A DNA stretch of 64,000 nucleotides from Streptomyces sp. SN-593 (GCF_016756395.1 NZ_AP018365.1:2239501-2303500); one strand, 5' to 3'. Shown: positions 17,759-26,735, counted from the first letter of the stretch. Numbers and translations: made by a program. Notes: generated from the sequence alone by a model not told the origin.

Positions 17759-18772
17759 GTGGGCAAGACCGCCCTCATCACCGGCGTCACCGGGCAGGAC
17801 GGCTCGTACCTGGCCGAACTGCTGCTGTCGAAGGACTACACGGTGCACGGCATCGTGCGCCGCTCCTCGTCGTTCAACACCGAGCGGATCGACCACATCT
17901 ACCAGGACCCGCAGGAGGCGCACCGGTCGCTGGTGCTGCACCACGCGGACCTGGCCGACGGGGTGGCACTGGTGAACCTGCTGCGCGAGGTGCGGCCGGA
18001 CGAGATCTACAACCTCGGCGCCCAGTCGCACGTGCGGGTCTCCTTCGACGCGCCGATGTACACCGGCGACGTCACCGGCCTGGGCGCGCTGCGCCTGCTG
18101 GAGGCGGTGCGCGCCAGTGGCATCGGCGCCCGCGTCTACCAGGCGTCCTCCTCCGAGATGTTCGGCGCCACCCCGCCCCCGCAGCACGAGGGCACGCCCT
18201 TCCACCCGCGCAGCCCCTACGCCTGCGCGAAGGTCTTCGGTTACTGGGCGACGGTCAACTACCGTGAGGCGTACGGGATGTACGCGGTCAACGGCATCCT
18301 GTTCAACCACGAGTCGCCGCGCCGCGGCGAGACCTTCGTGACCCGGAAGATCACCCGCGCGGTGGCCCGGATCAAGGCGGGGCTGCAACAGCGCCTCTAC
18401 CTCGGCAACCTGGACGCGGTCCGGGACTGGGGCTACGCGCCGGAGTACGTGGACGCGATGTGGCGGATGCTCCAGCGGGACGAGCCCGAGGACTACGTGG
18501 TGGCCACCGGACGGGCCGCCACCGTACGGCAGTTCCTCGACACGGCGTTCGCGCACGCCGACCTCGACCCGGCCGAGCACGTGCGCTACGACCCCAAGTA
18601 CGAGCGGCCCAGCGAGGTGGACGCGCTCATCGGCGACGCCTCCAAGGCGCACGACCTGCTCGGCTGGCAACCACGGGTCAGGGTCGAGGAGTTGGCCCGG
18701 CTGATGGTGGACGCCGACATGCAGCAGGTGGCGGACCAGCTCGCGGGCGCGGCCGTCCGCATCGACCGCTAG
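17759..18772 (+). CDS. gmd: GDP-mannose 4,6-dehydratase
   Basis: A 337-aa NADP-dependent dehydratase converting GDP-D-mannose to GDP-4-keto-6-deoxy-D-mannose. The start is GTG at 17759, preceded by GGGGGAAC about 4 nt upstream; [22 protein letters not shown] follows at once, which fixes the N-terminus. Catalytic elements: [17 protein letters not shown] (Tyr-x-x-x-Lys), [17 protein letters not shown] and the substrate-binding region [17 protein letters not shown]. Product feeds Fcl, encoded divergently. No mannose-1-phosphate guanylyltransferase is in the window, so GDP-mannose must come from elsewhere. Confidence 0.96.
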   Translation: MGKTALITGVTGQDGSYLAELLLSKDYTVHGIVRRSSSFNTERIDHIYQDPQEAHRSLVLHHADLADGVALVNLLREVRPDEIYNLGAQSHVRVSFDAPMYTGDVTGLGALRLLEAVRASGIGARVYQASSSEMFGATPPPQHEGTPFHPRSPYACAKVFGYWATVNYREAYGMYAVNGILFNHESPRRGETFVTRKITRAVARIKAGLQQRLYLGNLDAVRDWGYAPEYVDAMWRMLQRDEPEDYVVATGRAATVRQFLDTAFAHADLDPAEHVRYDPKYERPSEVDALIGDASKAHDLLGWQPRVRVEELARLMVDADMQQVADQLAGAAVRIDR

Positions 18773-18806
18773 ACCCGGTGCCGGGCCCTGGCCCGGCACC
18801 GCGACA

Positions 18807-18868
18807 GCACCACGGCACCACGGCACCACGGCACCACCGCACAGCACGGCACCATCGCACCACCGCAC
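18807..18868. repeat. GGCACCAC-type short tandem repeats
   Basis: Irregular tandem copies of an 8-bp GGCACCAC unit in the 128-bp leader before the LamG protein gene, ending about 20 nt before its GAGGAG ribosome site. Copy number could vary by slippage; any effect on expression is speculative. Confidence 0.75.
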
Positions 18869-18900
18869 GGCACCACTTCCGTTCCAGAGGAGAACAACGC

Positions 18901-21123
18901 ATGCGCAGATGGCCGGTGTTGACGGCCGCCCTCGCTTTGGCGGCCGCAGCTTTGGGGATGGTGGGGCCGCCCCCGGCGACCGCACTGCAACCACCCGTCG
19001 GCATCACCGCCGGGAACCTGCCCACCTACCAGACGAACGGCATCGTCTGGGCGATGGCGCAGGCCGGCGGCGACGTGTTCGCCGGCGGCACCTTCTCCAC
19101 GATCCGCCCGCCGGGCGCCGCCGCCGGCACCGGCGAGACGGCCGCCGCGAACTTCGCGTCGTTCGACGCGGCCACCGGCCAGCCGGCCGGCTGCCAGCCG
19201 ACGTTCACCGTCGGCTCGAACGACGCCACGGTCCGGGCGCTGGCCGTCTCCCCCGACGGCCGGACGCTCTACGCGGGCGGCTTCTTCGGCTCGGTCAGCG
19301 GCACCGGCGTCAGCAGCCTGGCCGCGATCGACCTGGCCACCTGCAAGGTGAGCACCACCTTCCGCCCCGCGGTCTCCGGCACCGTGCGCACCATCGTGGC
19401 CACCGACGACGCGGTCTACTTCGGCGGCGACGTGACCTCGGTCGGCGGCACCACCCGGCACCGCTACGCGGCGGTCAGCGCCGCCGACGGCTCGCTGCTG
19501 CCGTGGGCGCCGAACGTCGACAACCCCGGCCGGGCCCTCGCGCTGACCCCCAACGGCAAGGACGCCATCCTCGGCGGCGACTTCAACACCGTCGACGGCG
19601 TGGACTCGCACTCCCTGGCGGTGGTCGACGCCACCGGCGGTGCGCTGGTGAAGGCGTACCCGACCGGCTTCTTCGACGCCACCTCGGTCACCAAGACCAT
19701 CTACGTCGATCCGGCGAGCAACAGCTTCTACACCGGCAACGAGGGCACCGGCGGCGGTGTCTTCGACGGGCGGGCGCGCTTCAGCCTCACCGACTTCAGC
19801 CAGGTCTGGCGGGACGACTGCCTGGGCGCCACCCAGACCGTCGCGGTCTACGACAGCGTGCTGTACAGCGGCAGCCACGCCCATGACTGCTCCAGCATGG
19901 GCGAGTACCCCAACGGGGTGCGCAAGCACCTGCTCGCCGAGCCGGTCGGCGACCCGCACCTGGTGTCCTGGTTCCCCGACACCAACGACGGCATAGGTGA
20001 GCAGATCGGCCCGCGGGTGATGTCCTTCGCGTCGGTCGGCTCCACCGAGTACCTGTGGGTCGGCGGGGAGTTCACCACCGTCAACGGCACCGCGCAGCAG
20101 GGCCTGACCCGCTTCCCGAGCGGACCCGACACCACCGCCCCGAGCCTGCCGCAGACCTCGGTGACGAGCATCAAACCCGGTGCGGTGCAGGTCAGTTGGC
20201 AGTCGAGCCTGGACAACGACGACAGTCTGCTGACCTACCGGGTGTACCGGAACGGCGCGACCACGCCGATCTACACCACCACCGGCAGCTCACTGCCGTG
20301 GGTGCGCCCGCAGATCACCTTCACCGACACCGACGTGACCCCGGGCGTGAAGTACACCTACCGGGTCACGGCGAGCGACGGCACCAACACCACCGCGCTG
20401 ACCCCGAACGCGTCCGCGACGGTGCCGGCCTCGGCCGAGGCGTACCCGACCCAAGTGCTCGCCGACGGCGCGACGCTGTACTGGCGGTACGACGCGGCGT
20501 CCGGCTCCTACACCGCGGACTCCTCGCCGTCGAACGACAGCGGGGTCAGCGTCGGCGGACCGGTGCACGGCGTGACGCCGGGCGCGGTGCCGGGATCGAA
20601 GGCGTACACCTTCAACGGCACCTCGCAGTGGACGTACAGCGACCGCGCGCACCCGCAGCCGACGCAGTACAGCGTCGAGGCGTGGTTCAAGACCACCACC
20701 ACCTCCGGCGGCAAGATCATCGGCTTCGGCAACGACCCCACGCAGACCAGCACCCACTACGACAAGCACATCTACATGCTCAACAGCGGGCAGGTGGTCT
20801 TCGGGATCAACCCGGGCACGGTGAAGACGCTCACCACCCCGGCGAAGTACAACGACGGCGCCTGGCACCAGGTGGTCGCCACCGAGGGCAGCGGCGGCTC
20901 CAAGCTCTACGTCGACGGCGTGCTCAAGGCGTCGAGCACCACCATGACCGGCAGCGAGGCGTACACGGGCTACTGGCGGGTCGGCGGGGACAACCTCAAC
21001 GGCTGGCCGACCCGGCCCACCAGCGACGACCTCGCCGGCTCGATCGACGAGGCCGCGGTCTACCCGAGCGTGCTGACGGCCGCCCAGATCGCGAAGCACT
21101 ACACGCTGGGAACCGCCGGGTGA
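18901..21123 (+). CDS. Secreted beta-propeller / fibronectin III / LamG protein
   Basis: A 740-aa exported protein, with GAGGAG about 7 nt before ATG 18901. Signal peptide about 1-29 (cleavage near ATA-LQ). Residues about 35-405 carry repeated blades of the pattern LYAGGxFxxVxG...LAAID, as in Kelch/delta-60 type propellers found in secreted actinobacterial proteins. Residues about 418-510 form a fibronectin type III domain (VQVSWQSSLDNDDSLLTYRVYRNG). Residues about 530-735 form a LamG/concanavalin-like lectin domain (YSVEAWFKTTTTSGGKIIGFG, WHQVVATEGSGGSKLYVDG). No membrane anchor. It precedes and overlaps a lipoprotein and a glycosyltransferase gene, so it may bind or organise the exopolysaccharide outside the cell. 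Enzymatic activity is not evident. Confidence 0.82.
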   Translation: MRRWPVLTAALALAAAALGMVGPPPATALQPPVGITAGNLPTYQTNGIVWAMAQAGGDVFAGGTFSTIRPPGAAAGTGETAAANFASFDAATGQPAGCQPTFTVGSNDATVRALAVSPDGRTLYAGGFFGSVSGTGVSSLAAIDLATCKVSTTFRPAVSGTVRTIVATDDAVYFGGDVTSVGGTTRHRYAAVSAADGSLLPWAPNVDNPGRALALTPNGKDAILGGDFNTVDGVDSHSLAVVDATGGALVKAYPTGFFDATSVTKTIYVDPASNSFYTGNEGTGGGVFDGRARFSLTDFSQVWRDDCLGATQTVAVYDSVLYSGSHAHDCSSMGEYPNGVRKHLLAEPVGDPHLVSWFPDTNDGIGEQIGPRVMSFASVGSTEYLWVGGEFTTVNGTAQQGLTRFPSGPDTTAPSLPQTSVTSIKPGAVQVSWQSSLDNDDSLLTYRVYRNGATTPIYTTTGSSLPWVRPQITFTDTDVTPGVKYTYRVTASDGTNTTALTPNASATVPASAEAYPTQVLADGATLYWRYDAASGSYTADSSPSNDSGVSVGGPVHGVTPGAVPGSKAYTFNGTSQWTYSDRAHPQPTQYSVEAWFKTTTTSGGKIIGFGNDPTQTSTHYDKHIYMLNSGQVVFGINPGTVKTLTTPAKYNDGAWHQVVATEGSGGSKLYVDGVLKASSTTMTGSEAYTGYWRVGGDNLNGWPTRPTSDDLAGSIDEAAVYPSVLTAAQIAKHYTLGTAG

Positions 21124-21944
21124 GCGCCCGGCCACGCCGTGGCGCCACCGCCGCCGTCCTCGTGACGGCGGCGGTGGCGCTGCTCGCCGCCTGCGGCAGC
21201 GGCGGCGGACACCACGCGTCCGCGGCTCCCGCCCCCTCCGCCGCCGGCCCCGACGCCGCCGGCCCATCCGCGACCGGCACCGCCACCACCACCGACGGCG
21301 GCCCGGCCGAGGCGGACGGCTCCGCCGCCGGCGGTCCGAAGATCCCCGACAGCCGGCTCACGCCGCCCGGCGGCGGCTCCTTCTCCCCGCAGCAGAAGCA
21401 GTACCTGTCCGGGCGGGTGCCGCAGGGCGACGACCCGGTGGCCGTGCTCGAAGGCGGCCAGGAGGTGTGCGAGCGGCTGGCCCGCACCTCCGCGATCGAT
21501 CCGGCGGCGGCGGCCAGCGCCATCGTCACCGGTGACATCAGCAGGTCCGGAGCCGCCGCGGCGGCGCGCTCGTTGTGCCCGGACCAGGAGTACGTCGTGG
21601 CCGCGGCCGCGCACGGCTTCGCCGACGGCAGCCACACCGTGGCCGCCCGCGCCGTCGCCGGCACCTCCGTGGCCCCCGGCCGCTACCGGGCGCCGAACGT
21701 CTCCTCCGGCTGCACCTGGCGGGTGGCCGCCGCGGACGGCCGGACGCTGGTGTCCGGCTCGGCCACGACCCCGGCGCGGGCCGTGCTGACGGTGCCCAAC
21801 GACGCGCACACGGTCACCTCCAGCGGCTGCTACGCCTGGCTGCCCCCGATCACCGCGCCCGCGGCGTCCGGCACGCCGACCGCGTCCGCCGGGACGGGCC
21901 GGCCCGCCCCCGCGTCCCCCACCCCTTCCGGAAGGACCTCGTGA
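21120..21944 (+). CDS. Lipoprotein with DUF732-like and C-terminal PGxYR-type domain
   Basis: A 274-aa lipoprotein. GTG at 21120 overlaps the preceding stop (GTGA). The signal peptide ends in the lipobox LLAACGSG. After a Ser/Ala/Thr-rich spacer, residues about 90-180 (EVCERLARTS through SLCPDQEYVVAAAAHGFADG) resemble small DUF732-like helical domains with two Cys. Residues about 185-250 have APGRYRAPNVSSGCTWRVA and a matching second Cys (SSGCYAWLPP), a pattern seen in many streptomycete surface lipoproteins. Function unknown. The tight coupling between a secreted carbohydrate-binding protein and a GT2 suggests a role at the membrane in polysaccharide assembly. Confidence 0.75.
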   Translation: MSARPRRGATAAVLVTAAVALLAACGSGGGHHASAAPAPSAAGPDAAGPSATGTATTTDGGPAEADGSAAGGPKIPDSRLTPPGGGSFSPQQKQYLSGRVPQGDDPVAVLEGGQEVCERLARTSAIDPAAAASAIVTGDISRSGAAAAARSLCPDQEYVVAAAAHGFADGSHTVAARAVAGTSVAPGRYRAPNVSSGCTWRVAAADGRTLVSGSATTPARAVLTVPNDAHTVTSSGCYAWLPPITAPAASGTPTASAGTGRPAPASPTPSGRTS

Positions 21945-22765
21945 GCACGCTCCCGCTGGTCGTGGTCATCCCGACCAAGAACGAGGCCGAGAACATCGCC
22001 CGTACGGTCTCCTCCGTCATCGGCCACGTCGAGGCGGTGGTCGTGGTGGACTCGCACAGCACCGACGACACCTGCAAGATCGCCGCGCGGCTGGGGGCGC
22101 AGGTGGTCGAGTACACCTGGGACGGCGGCTACCCCAAGAAGAAGCAGTGGTGCCTGGACCGGGTCCGCCCCGAGATACCGTGGCTGCTCTTCCTCGACGG
22201 CGACGAGACGCCGAGCCCCGCGCTGCTCGACGAGTTGCGGAGCGTCTTCGCGGCCGGGCCGCCGTCGGTCGCCGCGTTCGACATCCCGCTCGGCTACTGG
22301 TTCGCCGGGCGGCGGCTGCGGCACGGCCACACCATCGTCAAGCGCGCCCTGCTCGACCGCACCCGCTGCCACTTCCCGGAACCCGGCGACCTCGACGCCC
22401 CCGGGATGGGCGAGCAGGAGGGGCACTACCAGCCGGTCGCGCCGTCCGCGGCCCGGCTGCGCTCCCCGATCGAGCACGAGGACCTCGACCCGGTGCGGAC
22501 CTGGTTCGACCGGCACAACCGCTACTCGGACTGGGAGGCGTGGCTGGAGGTCAACCCGTCGGTGAAGGAGGAGATCCGCCGGGTCAAGACCCGCCAGGGG
22601 CAGCTTTTCCACAAGGCGCCGCTCAAGCCGCTGATGTCCTTCGCGTACGCCTACGTCTACCGGCGGGGCTTCCTCGACGGCCGCGCGGGTCTGGACTACG
22701 CCCTGGCGATGAGCTTCTACCGCTGGCAGATCGGCCTCAAGGCCCGGGAGTACCAGCGGCGTTGA
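21941..22765 (+). CDS. Family 2 glycosyltransferase (WaaE/KdtX-like)
   Basis: A 274-aa GT-A fold transferase. GTG at 21941 overlaps the upstream stop by 4 nt. The N-terminus LPLVVVIPTKNEAENIARTV, DSHSTDDT, the metal-binding LFLDGDE (DxD-like) and a C-terminal RRGFLDGRAGLDYALAMSFYRWQIG segment match the small GT2 group related to lipopolysaccharide heptosyl/glucosyl transferases (WaaE-like). No transmembrane segment apart from a weak amphipathic C-terminus, so it is probably peripheral on the cytoplasmic face. Last gene of the three-gene coupled run and followed by a strong terminator. Donor and acceptor sugars cannot be read from sequence. Confidence 0.88.
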   Translation: MSTLPLVVVIPTKNEAENIARTVSSVIGHVEAVVVVDSHSTDDTCKIAARLGAQVVEYTWDGGYPKKKQWCLDRVRPEIPWLLFLDGDETPSPALLDELRSVFAAGPPSVAAFDIPLGYWFAGRRLRHGHTIVKRALLDRTRCHFPEPGDLDAPGMGEQEGHYQPVAPSAARLRSPIEHEDLDPVRTWFDRHNRYSDWEAWLEVNPSVKEEIRRVKTRQGQLFHKAPLKPLMSFAYAYVYRRGFLDGRAGLDYALAMSFYRWQIGLKAREYQRR

Positions 22766-22782
22766 GACGTCCGTGCACGGCA

Positions 22783-22816
22783 GCGGGGCCGCCCGGGAAC
22801 CGGGTCGCGGCCCCGC
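22783..22816 (+). terminator. Terminator after the GT2 gene
   Basis: Perfect 10-bp stem GCGGGGCCGC (22783-22792) with 22807-22816, and an inner CCGG-GGAA-CCGG complement. It lies 17 nt past the GT2 stop. Confidence 0.7.
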
Positions 22817-22897
22817 CGGCCGGCGCGTGCGGGGCGTGCGGCGTGTGCGGCCCGTGCGGGACGGCGGCCCGTCGACGGTGGACCTTGCCGCGCCAAA

Positions 22898-22924
22898 AAG
22901 TAAACGGTACGGTAGAGTTTACTT
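22898..22924. promoter_or_regulatory. AAGTAAAC inverted repeat, probable operator of the NmrA gene
   Basis: AAGTAAAC and GTTTACTT, perfect 8-bp arms with an 11-nt spacer, in a conspicuously AT-rich patch ending 24 nt before the ATG of the next gene. This is typical of an operator overlapping the promoter of a redox-responsive NmrA-type oxidoreductase. No adjacent regulator gene is present, so the repressor must act in trans. Confidence 0.7.
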
Positions 22925-22948
22925 GATGGCAGAGCAGGAGGACGCATC

Positions 22949-23830
22949 ATGATCGTTGTCACCGCGCCGACGGGACACATCGGCAGCCGGGTCCTGGCGG
23001 ACCTGCTGGAGCACGGCGAGCAGGTACGGGTGGTGGCGCGCGACCCGGAGCGGCTGCCCGCGCGGGTGCGCGAACGGGTGGAGGTGGTGACCGGCTCGCA
23101 CCGGGACGGGGACGTGGTGGAGCGCGCGCTGGACGGGGCCGAGGCCGTGTTCTGGCTGGTCCCGGCGGACGTGCGCGCGCCGAGCGTCTACGACGCCTAC
23201 GTCACCTTCAGCATCCCGTTCGCCGACGCCGTCGTGCGGCACGGCGTGCGGCACGTGGTCACCGTCTCCGCGCTCGGCCGCGGCAGCGGGCTCTACGCGG
23301 GCCACGTGTCGGGCTCGCTGGCCATGGAGGACCTGATCCGCAGCACCGGCGTGCACTTCAGGGCGCTGGCCATCCCGTCCTTCATGGACAACCTGGCCCG
23401 GCAGGTGGAGGGCATCCGGCAGCACGGCGTCATCGGGGGCACCATCCCCGGCGACGTGCGGCTCCCCTTCACCGCCACCCGCGACATCGCCGACCTCGCC
23501 GCCGGGCTGCTGCGGGACCGCGGCTGGACCGGGCAGGACACGCTCGACCTCCTCGGGCCGGAGGACCTGACCTTCGAGGAGGTCGCCGCCCTCGCCTCCG
23601 AGGTGCTCGGCGTCCCGGTCCGCTACGAGAGGGGCGACCGCGAGCAGGACCGGCGGCGCTTCGTCGACCGTGGCTTCTCCGAGGCGATGGCCCGCAGCCT
23701 GATCGCCATGGACGTCGCCAAGGAGCACGGTCTGGACAACGCGGTGGCACGCACCCCGCGGAACACCGCGCCCACCAGCTACCGCCAGTGGATGCGGGAC
23801 GTGCTCAAGCCCGCGGTCGAGGCAGGCTGA
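22949..23830 (+). CDS. NmrA-family NAD(P)-binding oxidoreductase
   Basis: A 293-aa atypical short-chain dehydrogenase. ATG at 22949 has AGGAGG about 7 nt upstream. The N-terminus MIVVTAPTGHIGSRVLADLLEHG is a GxxGxxG-like dinucleotide-binding motif, followed by VRVVARDPERLP. The body matches NmrA/QOR2-like proteins (VTVSALGRGSGLYAGHVSGSLAMEDLIRSTGVHFRALAIPSFMDN, TRDIADLAAGLL). The classical catalytic Tyr-Lys pair is not evident, as usual for NmrA-like sensors and quinone reductases. Cytosolic. A strong inverted repeat lies upstream. Unrelated in function to the glycosyltransferase genes before it. Confidence 0.87.
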   Translation: MIVVTAPTGHIGSRVLADLLEHGEQVRVVARDPERLPARVRERVEVVTGSHRDGDVVERALDGAEAVFWLVPADVRAPSVYDAYVTFSIPFADAVVRHGVRHVVTVSALGRGSGLYAGHVSGSLAMEDLIRSTGVHFRALAIPSFMDNLARQVEGIRQHGVIGGTIPGDVRLPFTATRDIADLAAGLLRDRGWTGQDTLDLLGPEDLTFEEVAALASEVLGVPVRYERGDREQDRRRFVDRGFSEAMARSLIAMDVAKEHGLDNAVARTPRNTAPTSYRQWMRDVLKPAVEAG

Positions 23831-23888
23831 CCGGCCGGCGCGCGCACCGGTGGACGGGTCGGCCGGCGGCGGGTTCCCGGGGGCTCCC

Positions 23889-23942
23889 CTTGCCCGCCGC
23901 CGATCGCGGGTGCCCCCGTGCCCGCCGCCGACCGCGGGTGCC
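23889..23942. repeat. Direct repeat of 25 bp between convergent genes
   Basis: Two copies of a TGCCCGCCGCCGAYCGCGGG unit (extended by TGCCC) starting at 23889 and 23918, one mismatch apart. Both contain self-complementary CCGCxxxGCGGG parts and may act as a bidirectional terminator between the convergent NmrA and metallophosphoesterase genes. Confidence 0.65.
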
Positions 23943-23951
23943 CGCGGGGAG

Positions 23952-26027
23952 TCAGGCGTTCATGAAGCTGCTCGGCGGCAGCGCGCGGTCCACGATGCGC
24001 ACGTCGCCGATCGCACCGTGGAAGACCTGGCTGACCGCGCCGGCCCACTCGTAACCGCCCAGCAGGAAGGGCAGGTCGAGGGCGGTGAGGCCGACGGACG
24101 CGCTGCCCGGGTTGCGGCCCTCCTCGCAGCCGTTGACGTACAGCTTGGTGATCCGGCCGTCGTTGACGATCGCGACGTGCCACCACTCCTCCTGCTGGAG
24201 CAGGTGGCTCCAGTTGGTGGCGGCGCCGGTCTGGTTGAGCGGGTAGACGTTCCACTGGAGTTCGATCGAGCTGGACAGGCTCAGCGTCAGGATCGGCTCG
24301 TCGGCGGTCGCGGTGGGGCCGTCCTTGCCCGCCTTGGCGGCGCTGCCGCTGCGGCTGAGCATCGCCGACCAGCCGTTGCGGCCGCCGTCCCAGTCGGAGG
24401 GCAGCTTGAAGAACGCCTCGACGGTGTAACCGCCCTTGAAGGTCTGCGCGTTGATCGGCGCGCCGTCCACCGTCCGGAAGTACGCCCCGGTGACGGGGTT
24501 GCCCTGGCCGGCGAAGACGAGGCTGCCGTGGCCGGGCTGGTCGGGGTGGTGGTCGCCGGTCCAGGTGAGCGCGTCGGCGGCCGAGCCCGGAACGCTCGCC
24601 AGGGCCAGGTCGTTGCCGTGCCCGGCCTGGTCCTTGACGACGGTGCCCGCGGCCACGTTCGCGCCGGCCTTCCCGCCCTCGTCGAACCGCCAGTACGCCA
24701 GCGTGCCCGGCACCAGCATCCGCCGCGCCGGACGGGCGGCGCGCTCCGGGACCGGCGCGAAGCCCGCGAACCGCTTCCCGAAGTCGATCGCCGTCGAGAA
24801 GCGGTCGACCGACGACGTCAGCTCGATCTCCTTCGCGGCGAGGTCGTTCAGCTCGTCGGCGGCGGCGAGTTCGCGGATCCACGGCGAGAAGGTCGCGACG
24901 TCGATCACCCCGCGGGTCAGGTCGAAGCGGTAGGAGCGGATCATGCCCGCCCCACCGTAGTACCGGTCCTGGTAGTTGGTGATGTGCAGGTGCACGTCGT
25001 TGCCGGCGCTGTTCTTCATCACGGTGCTGCCGGGCGGCCAGTAGTGGCCGTTGAGGGTGAGGAAGATCTGGTCGTTGTCCTTGATCAGGCCGTCCCACAT
25101 CTGCTGCCCGTAGTCCGACAGGCCCGCCGTGCCGTCGTCGTAGGAGCCGACGATCTCGTGGGTGGTGACGATCACCGGGAGCGTCGGGTTCGCCTTGATG
25201 ACCGCGTTGGCCCAGGCGAAGCCCTGGTCCGACAGCCGCCAGTCGAGCGAGAGCAGCATCCAGGACCGGCCGCCCGCCTGGAAGACGTGGCTGGTGTTGT
25301 AGCCGTCGGGGCTGGAGGAGTGGTAGCCCGGGCTGCGCCGGGCCCGCGCCGGGGTGAAGGTCTCCAGGTACGGCGTGGAGCCGCGCTGGTCGTCGCCGGT
25401 GACGTCGTGGTTGCCGGCGAGCACGCCGTACGCCGCGCCGGCCCGGTCCAGCATGTCGAAGACCTTGGTGGCCGCGGTGTACTCCTCGGCCAGGCCGTTG
25501 TTGGTGACGTCGCCGAGATGGGCCAGGAAGACGATGTTCTCGTCGTCGCCGCCCGCGCGGCCGACCGGGTCGAGCACGTAGCGGAACGACGCCTCGACCG
25601 GTACCGGGTGGATGCGGTCCTGGTCGAACAGGTACTGCGTGTCGGGCATCACCACGACGGTGAAGCGCGGGTCGTCCGGGTCCGGGCTCCACTCCCCGCA
25701 CGGCGCGGGCGTCATGGACGTCCGGCCGTAGGGGTCGTCGTCCCTGCCGCCGCTGCTCTTGCCGTCGGTGCTGCCCGCGCGGCCCGCGCTGCCCTTGCTG
25801 CCCTTGCTGTCGGCGGCGGCGTACGCGGGGGCCGTGCCGAGCAGACCCGCCGCTGCCGCGCCCGCGCTCAGCACGCCGGCGCCGCGCAGGAAGGTGCGGC
25901 GGCTGGAGGCGGCGATGCCCTCGCCGTCCAGGTCCGCGGTGCGCGGGCAGGCGCACGGGCCGCCCTCGCCGCCGCTGGTCTCGTGCGCCTCGTGGGACCC
26001 GGGCGCGCTGTCGGGTGAGCCGTGCAT
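23952..26027 (-). CDS. Tat-exported metallophosphoesterase with LamG domain
   Basis: A 691-aa exported protein. ATG at 26027 is preferred over the in-frame GTG at 26033 because GGAG lies 5 nt before it and overlaps the GTG. A long N-region carries the twin-arginine motif SRRTFLRGAG. The calcineurin-like catalytic domain (about 100-370) shows the metal ligands in sequence: VVMPDTQ, HLGDVTNNG, LAGNHDVTGDD, TTHEIVGS and LNGHYWPPG. Residues about 440-690 are a LamG/concanavalin-like domain (NAQTFKGGYTVEAFFKL, WWHVAIVNDGRITKLYVNG). A fold matched to its Tat route suggests cofactor loading in the cytosol. Substrate unknown; extracellular phosphodiester or phosphomonoester hydrolysis is inferred. 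Confidence 0.9.
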   Translation of the reverse strand: MHGSPDSAPGSHEAHETSGGEGGPCACPRTADLDGEGIAASSRRTFLRGAGVLSAGAAAAGLLGTAPAYAAADSKGSKGSAGRAGSTDGKSSGGRDDDPYGRTSMTPAPCGEWSPDPDDPRFTVVVMPDTQYLFDQDRIHPVPVEASFRYVLDPVGRAGGDDENIVFLAHLGDVTNNGLAEEYTAATKVFDMLDRAGAAYGVLAGNHDVTGDDQRGSTPYLETFTPARARRSPGYHSSSPDGYNTSHVFQAGGRSWMLLSLDWRLSDQGFAWANAVIKANPTLPVIVTTHEIVGSYDDGTAGLSDYGQQMWDGLIKDNDQIFLTLNGHYWPPGSTVMKNSAGNDVHLHITNYQDRYYGGAGMIRSYRFDLTRGVIDVATFSPWIRELAAADELNDLAAKEIELTSSVDRFSTAIDFGKRFAGFAPVPERAARPARRMLVPGTLAYWRFDEGGKAGANVAAGTVVKDQAGHGNDLALASVPGSAADALTWTGDHHPDQPGHGSLVFAGQGNPVTGAYFRTVDGAPINAQTFKGGYTVEAFFKLPSDWDGGRNGWSAMLSRSGSAAKAGKDGPTATADEPILTLSLSSSIELQWNVYPLNQTGAATNWSHLLQQEEWWHVAIVNDGRITKLYVNGCEEGRNPGSASVGLTALDLPFLLGGYEWAGAVSQVFHGAIGDVRIVDRALPPSSFMNA

Positions 26028-26133
26028 GTCCACTCCAAAGGTGGGGATTCGAACGGCGTCACGCTAGGGATCGCCCGCCTACGGCGGCACGGCACTTCGC
26101 GGTCCGGCTGCCGAACTCTCCCCCAACTCCGGG

Positions 26134-26171
26134 CCGCGGGTCACCCGGTGCGGTAGCCGGGTGACCCGCGG
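26134..26171 (-). terminator. Terminator of the isochorismatase-like gene
   Basis: Perfect 15-bp stem CCGCGGGTCACCCGG (26134-26148) with 26157-26171 and an 8-nt loop, 7 nt past the stop at 26178. Among the strongest hairpins in the window. Confidence 0.8.
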
Positions 26172-26177
26172 TCGCGC

Positions 26178-26735
26178 TCAGTGGGCGGACTCCAGTGCGG
26201 CCGCCCACTCCTTGGTGGTGGCCACGTCCACCCGGCGGTTGAGCAGCTTGGTGAGGAGCATCTCGTGCACCTCGGGGTCGGAGTCGGCACAGGCGTCGGA
26301 GAGGACCGTGACCTGGTAGTCCAGGTCGGCGGCCTCAAGGGCGGTGGACAGCACGATGCCGCTGGTGGCGATCCCGGCCAGGGCGAGGTGGTCGATGCCC
26401 TGAGCGGCGAGGATCTGCCGGAGGTTGTTGCCCGCGAAGGCGCTGACGCGGTTCTTGTGGACCACGATCTCGTCGCCGACCGGGGCGAGGTCGGGGTGGA
26501 AGGCGGCTCCGGGGTCGTCGGCGGTGAACAGGTGCTTCGGCAGGGCGCCGAAGACCTTGTTGCGCGGGTGCGCGTCCACGTGCCCGGCGCGCAGCCGCAG
26601 CGCGACGTGGAGGACGGGGACGCCGGCGGCGCGGGCGGTCGCCAGGGCGGCCGCGGCGGCCGGCAGGTAGTCCGGGGACACATGGGTGAGGGTGGTCTGC
26701 TGGAGGTCCATGGCGAGCAGGGCGGTACGGGACAC
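26178..26735 (-). CDS. Isochorismatase-family protein lacking the catalytic cysteine
   Basis: A 185-aa alpha/beta hydrolase-like protein. The start is GTG at 26735 with GAAAGG 8 nt upstream. The family Asp (Asp10 in LLAMDLQ) and Lys (Lys94 in VVHKNRVSAF) are present. The nucleophile region reads GIATSGIVLST, with Gly126-Ile127 where cysteine hydrolases have Cys. This is like true isochorismatases of the PhzD type, which hydrolyse a vinyl ether without Cys, rather than nicotinamidases. No isochorismate-pathway genes are nearby, so the substrate is open. Cytosolic. Downstream of the MFS exporter on the same strand, with a 216-bp gap containing tandem repeats. Confidence 0.82.
   Translation of the reverse strand: MSRTALLAMDLQQTTLTHVSPDYLPAAAAALATARAAGVPVLHVALRLRAGHVDAHPRNKVFGALPKHLFTADDPGAAFHPDLAPVGDEIVVHKNRVSAFAGNNLRQILAAQGIDHLALAGIATSGIVLSTALEAADLDYQVTVLSDACADSDPEVHEMLLTKLLNRRVDVATTKEWAAALESAH

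Noticed and set aside
18807..18868. GGCACCAC repeats as a possible CRISPR or protein-coding repeat
   Set aside because: Unit of 8 bp, no spacers, and not in frame with the following gene; simple slippage repeat.
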